The position numbers and the translations under genes were made by a program. 32,836 bases of DNA from SbD1 sp049300095 (GTDB lineage Bacteria; Desulfobacterota; Syntrophobacteria; Syntrophobacterales; Syntrophobacteraceae): positions 1 through 32,836 of the forward strand of contig JBAQYM010000011.1 in assembly GCA_049300095.1 (NCBI GenBank). Direction: 5' to 3'. Of this stretch, positions 32,734 to 32,836 are shown in pieces (position 1 is the stretch's first letter; each line of letters opens with the position of its first letter). Below the pieces are notes generated by a model, which made no database searches, was not told the origin of the DNA, and saw nothing but the letters and a program-made list of their open reading frames with translations.

Positions 32734-32836
32734 CGGTCCGGGCGGTCCGGGCGGTCCGGGCGGGGATCAACCCCGCCCCTACGGATTTACGGCGGGCCTG
32801 ATGCCGTCCTTTGGACGTAGGGGCGGGGTTGATCCC
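32734..32836. repeat. Palindromic repeat, family C, copy 2 (cut by window end)
   Basis: It begins with three tandem CGGTCCGGG units, then matches family C; its core is the approximate reverse complement of the core at 28624-28657, so orientation is opposite. The right arm is truncated by the end of the window. With copy 1 it brackets the sulfate transporter operon. Confidence 0.85.

Overview
The window looks like a chromosomal segment of a GC-rich, Gram-negative, probably anaerobic bacterium of the Desulfobacterota/deltaproteobacterial type (Syntrophobacter-like lineages are a plausible guess). The reasons are indirect: a CCG/ferredoxin-type Fe-S oxidoreductase, exported sulfurtransferases, an 'alternative cellular function' chemosensory cluster, PAS modules of a style common in that group, and several families of palindromic REP/MITE-like repeats. 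No rRNA or complete tRNA gene is present to confirm this. At least 21 protein genes are supported, plus one interrupted gene.

Layout. (1) 363-3213: a Cpx-like envelope-stress cluster, with a Spy/CpxP-type periplasmic protein, a small two-helix membrane protein, an OmpR-family response regulator and its sensor kinase. (2) 3311-5176 (minus): an unusual fusion of a GlpC/HdrD-like Fe-S/CCG domain with a TVP38/TMEM64 (VTT) membrane domain. (3) 5830-8907: a GT-C type membrane glycosyltransferase and a B12-binding radical SAM enzyme. (4) 9135-13000: an exported four-rhodanese protein, divergent from a GT2 glycosyltransferase translationally coupled to an exported two-rhodanese protein. (5) 13022-14624 (minus): a methyltransferase gene broken by one in-frame TAG, a 3' half of a tRNA-Thr gene, and an L,D-transpeptidase. 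(6) 15309-24841: a Wsp/ACF-like chemosensory operon (CheW, CheR-TPR, CheW, soluble five-PAS receptor, CheA with receiver, CheB). (7) 24871-28276: a receiver-histidine kinase, an Rcp1-like receiver, an unknown 159-residue protein, and on the other strand a PAS-GGDEF diguanylate cyclase. (8) 28758-32505 (minus): a sulfate-type ABC transporter whose CysA-like ATPase carries two C-terminal universal-stress-protein domains, bracketed by inverted copies of one palindromic repeat.

How they work together. The chemosensory genes contain every component of a Wsp-type pathway except a receiver-GGDEF output protein. The inferred outputs are the receiver on CheA, the CheB receiver, the Rcp1-like regulator, or indirectly the adjacent diguanylate cyclase. 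The receptor has no transmembrane segment, so it should read a cytoplasmic signal through its PAS domains. The two rhodanese genes, the Fe-S/VTT fusion and the sulfate transporter hint at sulfur and redox handling, but no direct link between them is visible.

The most unusual items are the ATPase-USP fusion, the Fe-S/VTT fusion, the TAG-interrupted methyltransferase next to a tRNA-Thr remnant, and the mosaic PAS repeats in the receptor, which look like products of intragenic gene conversion.
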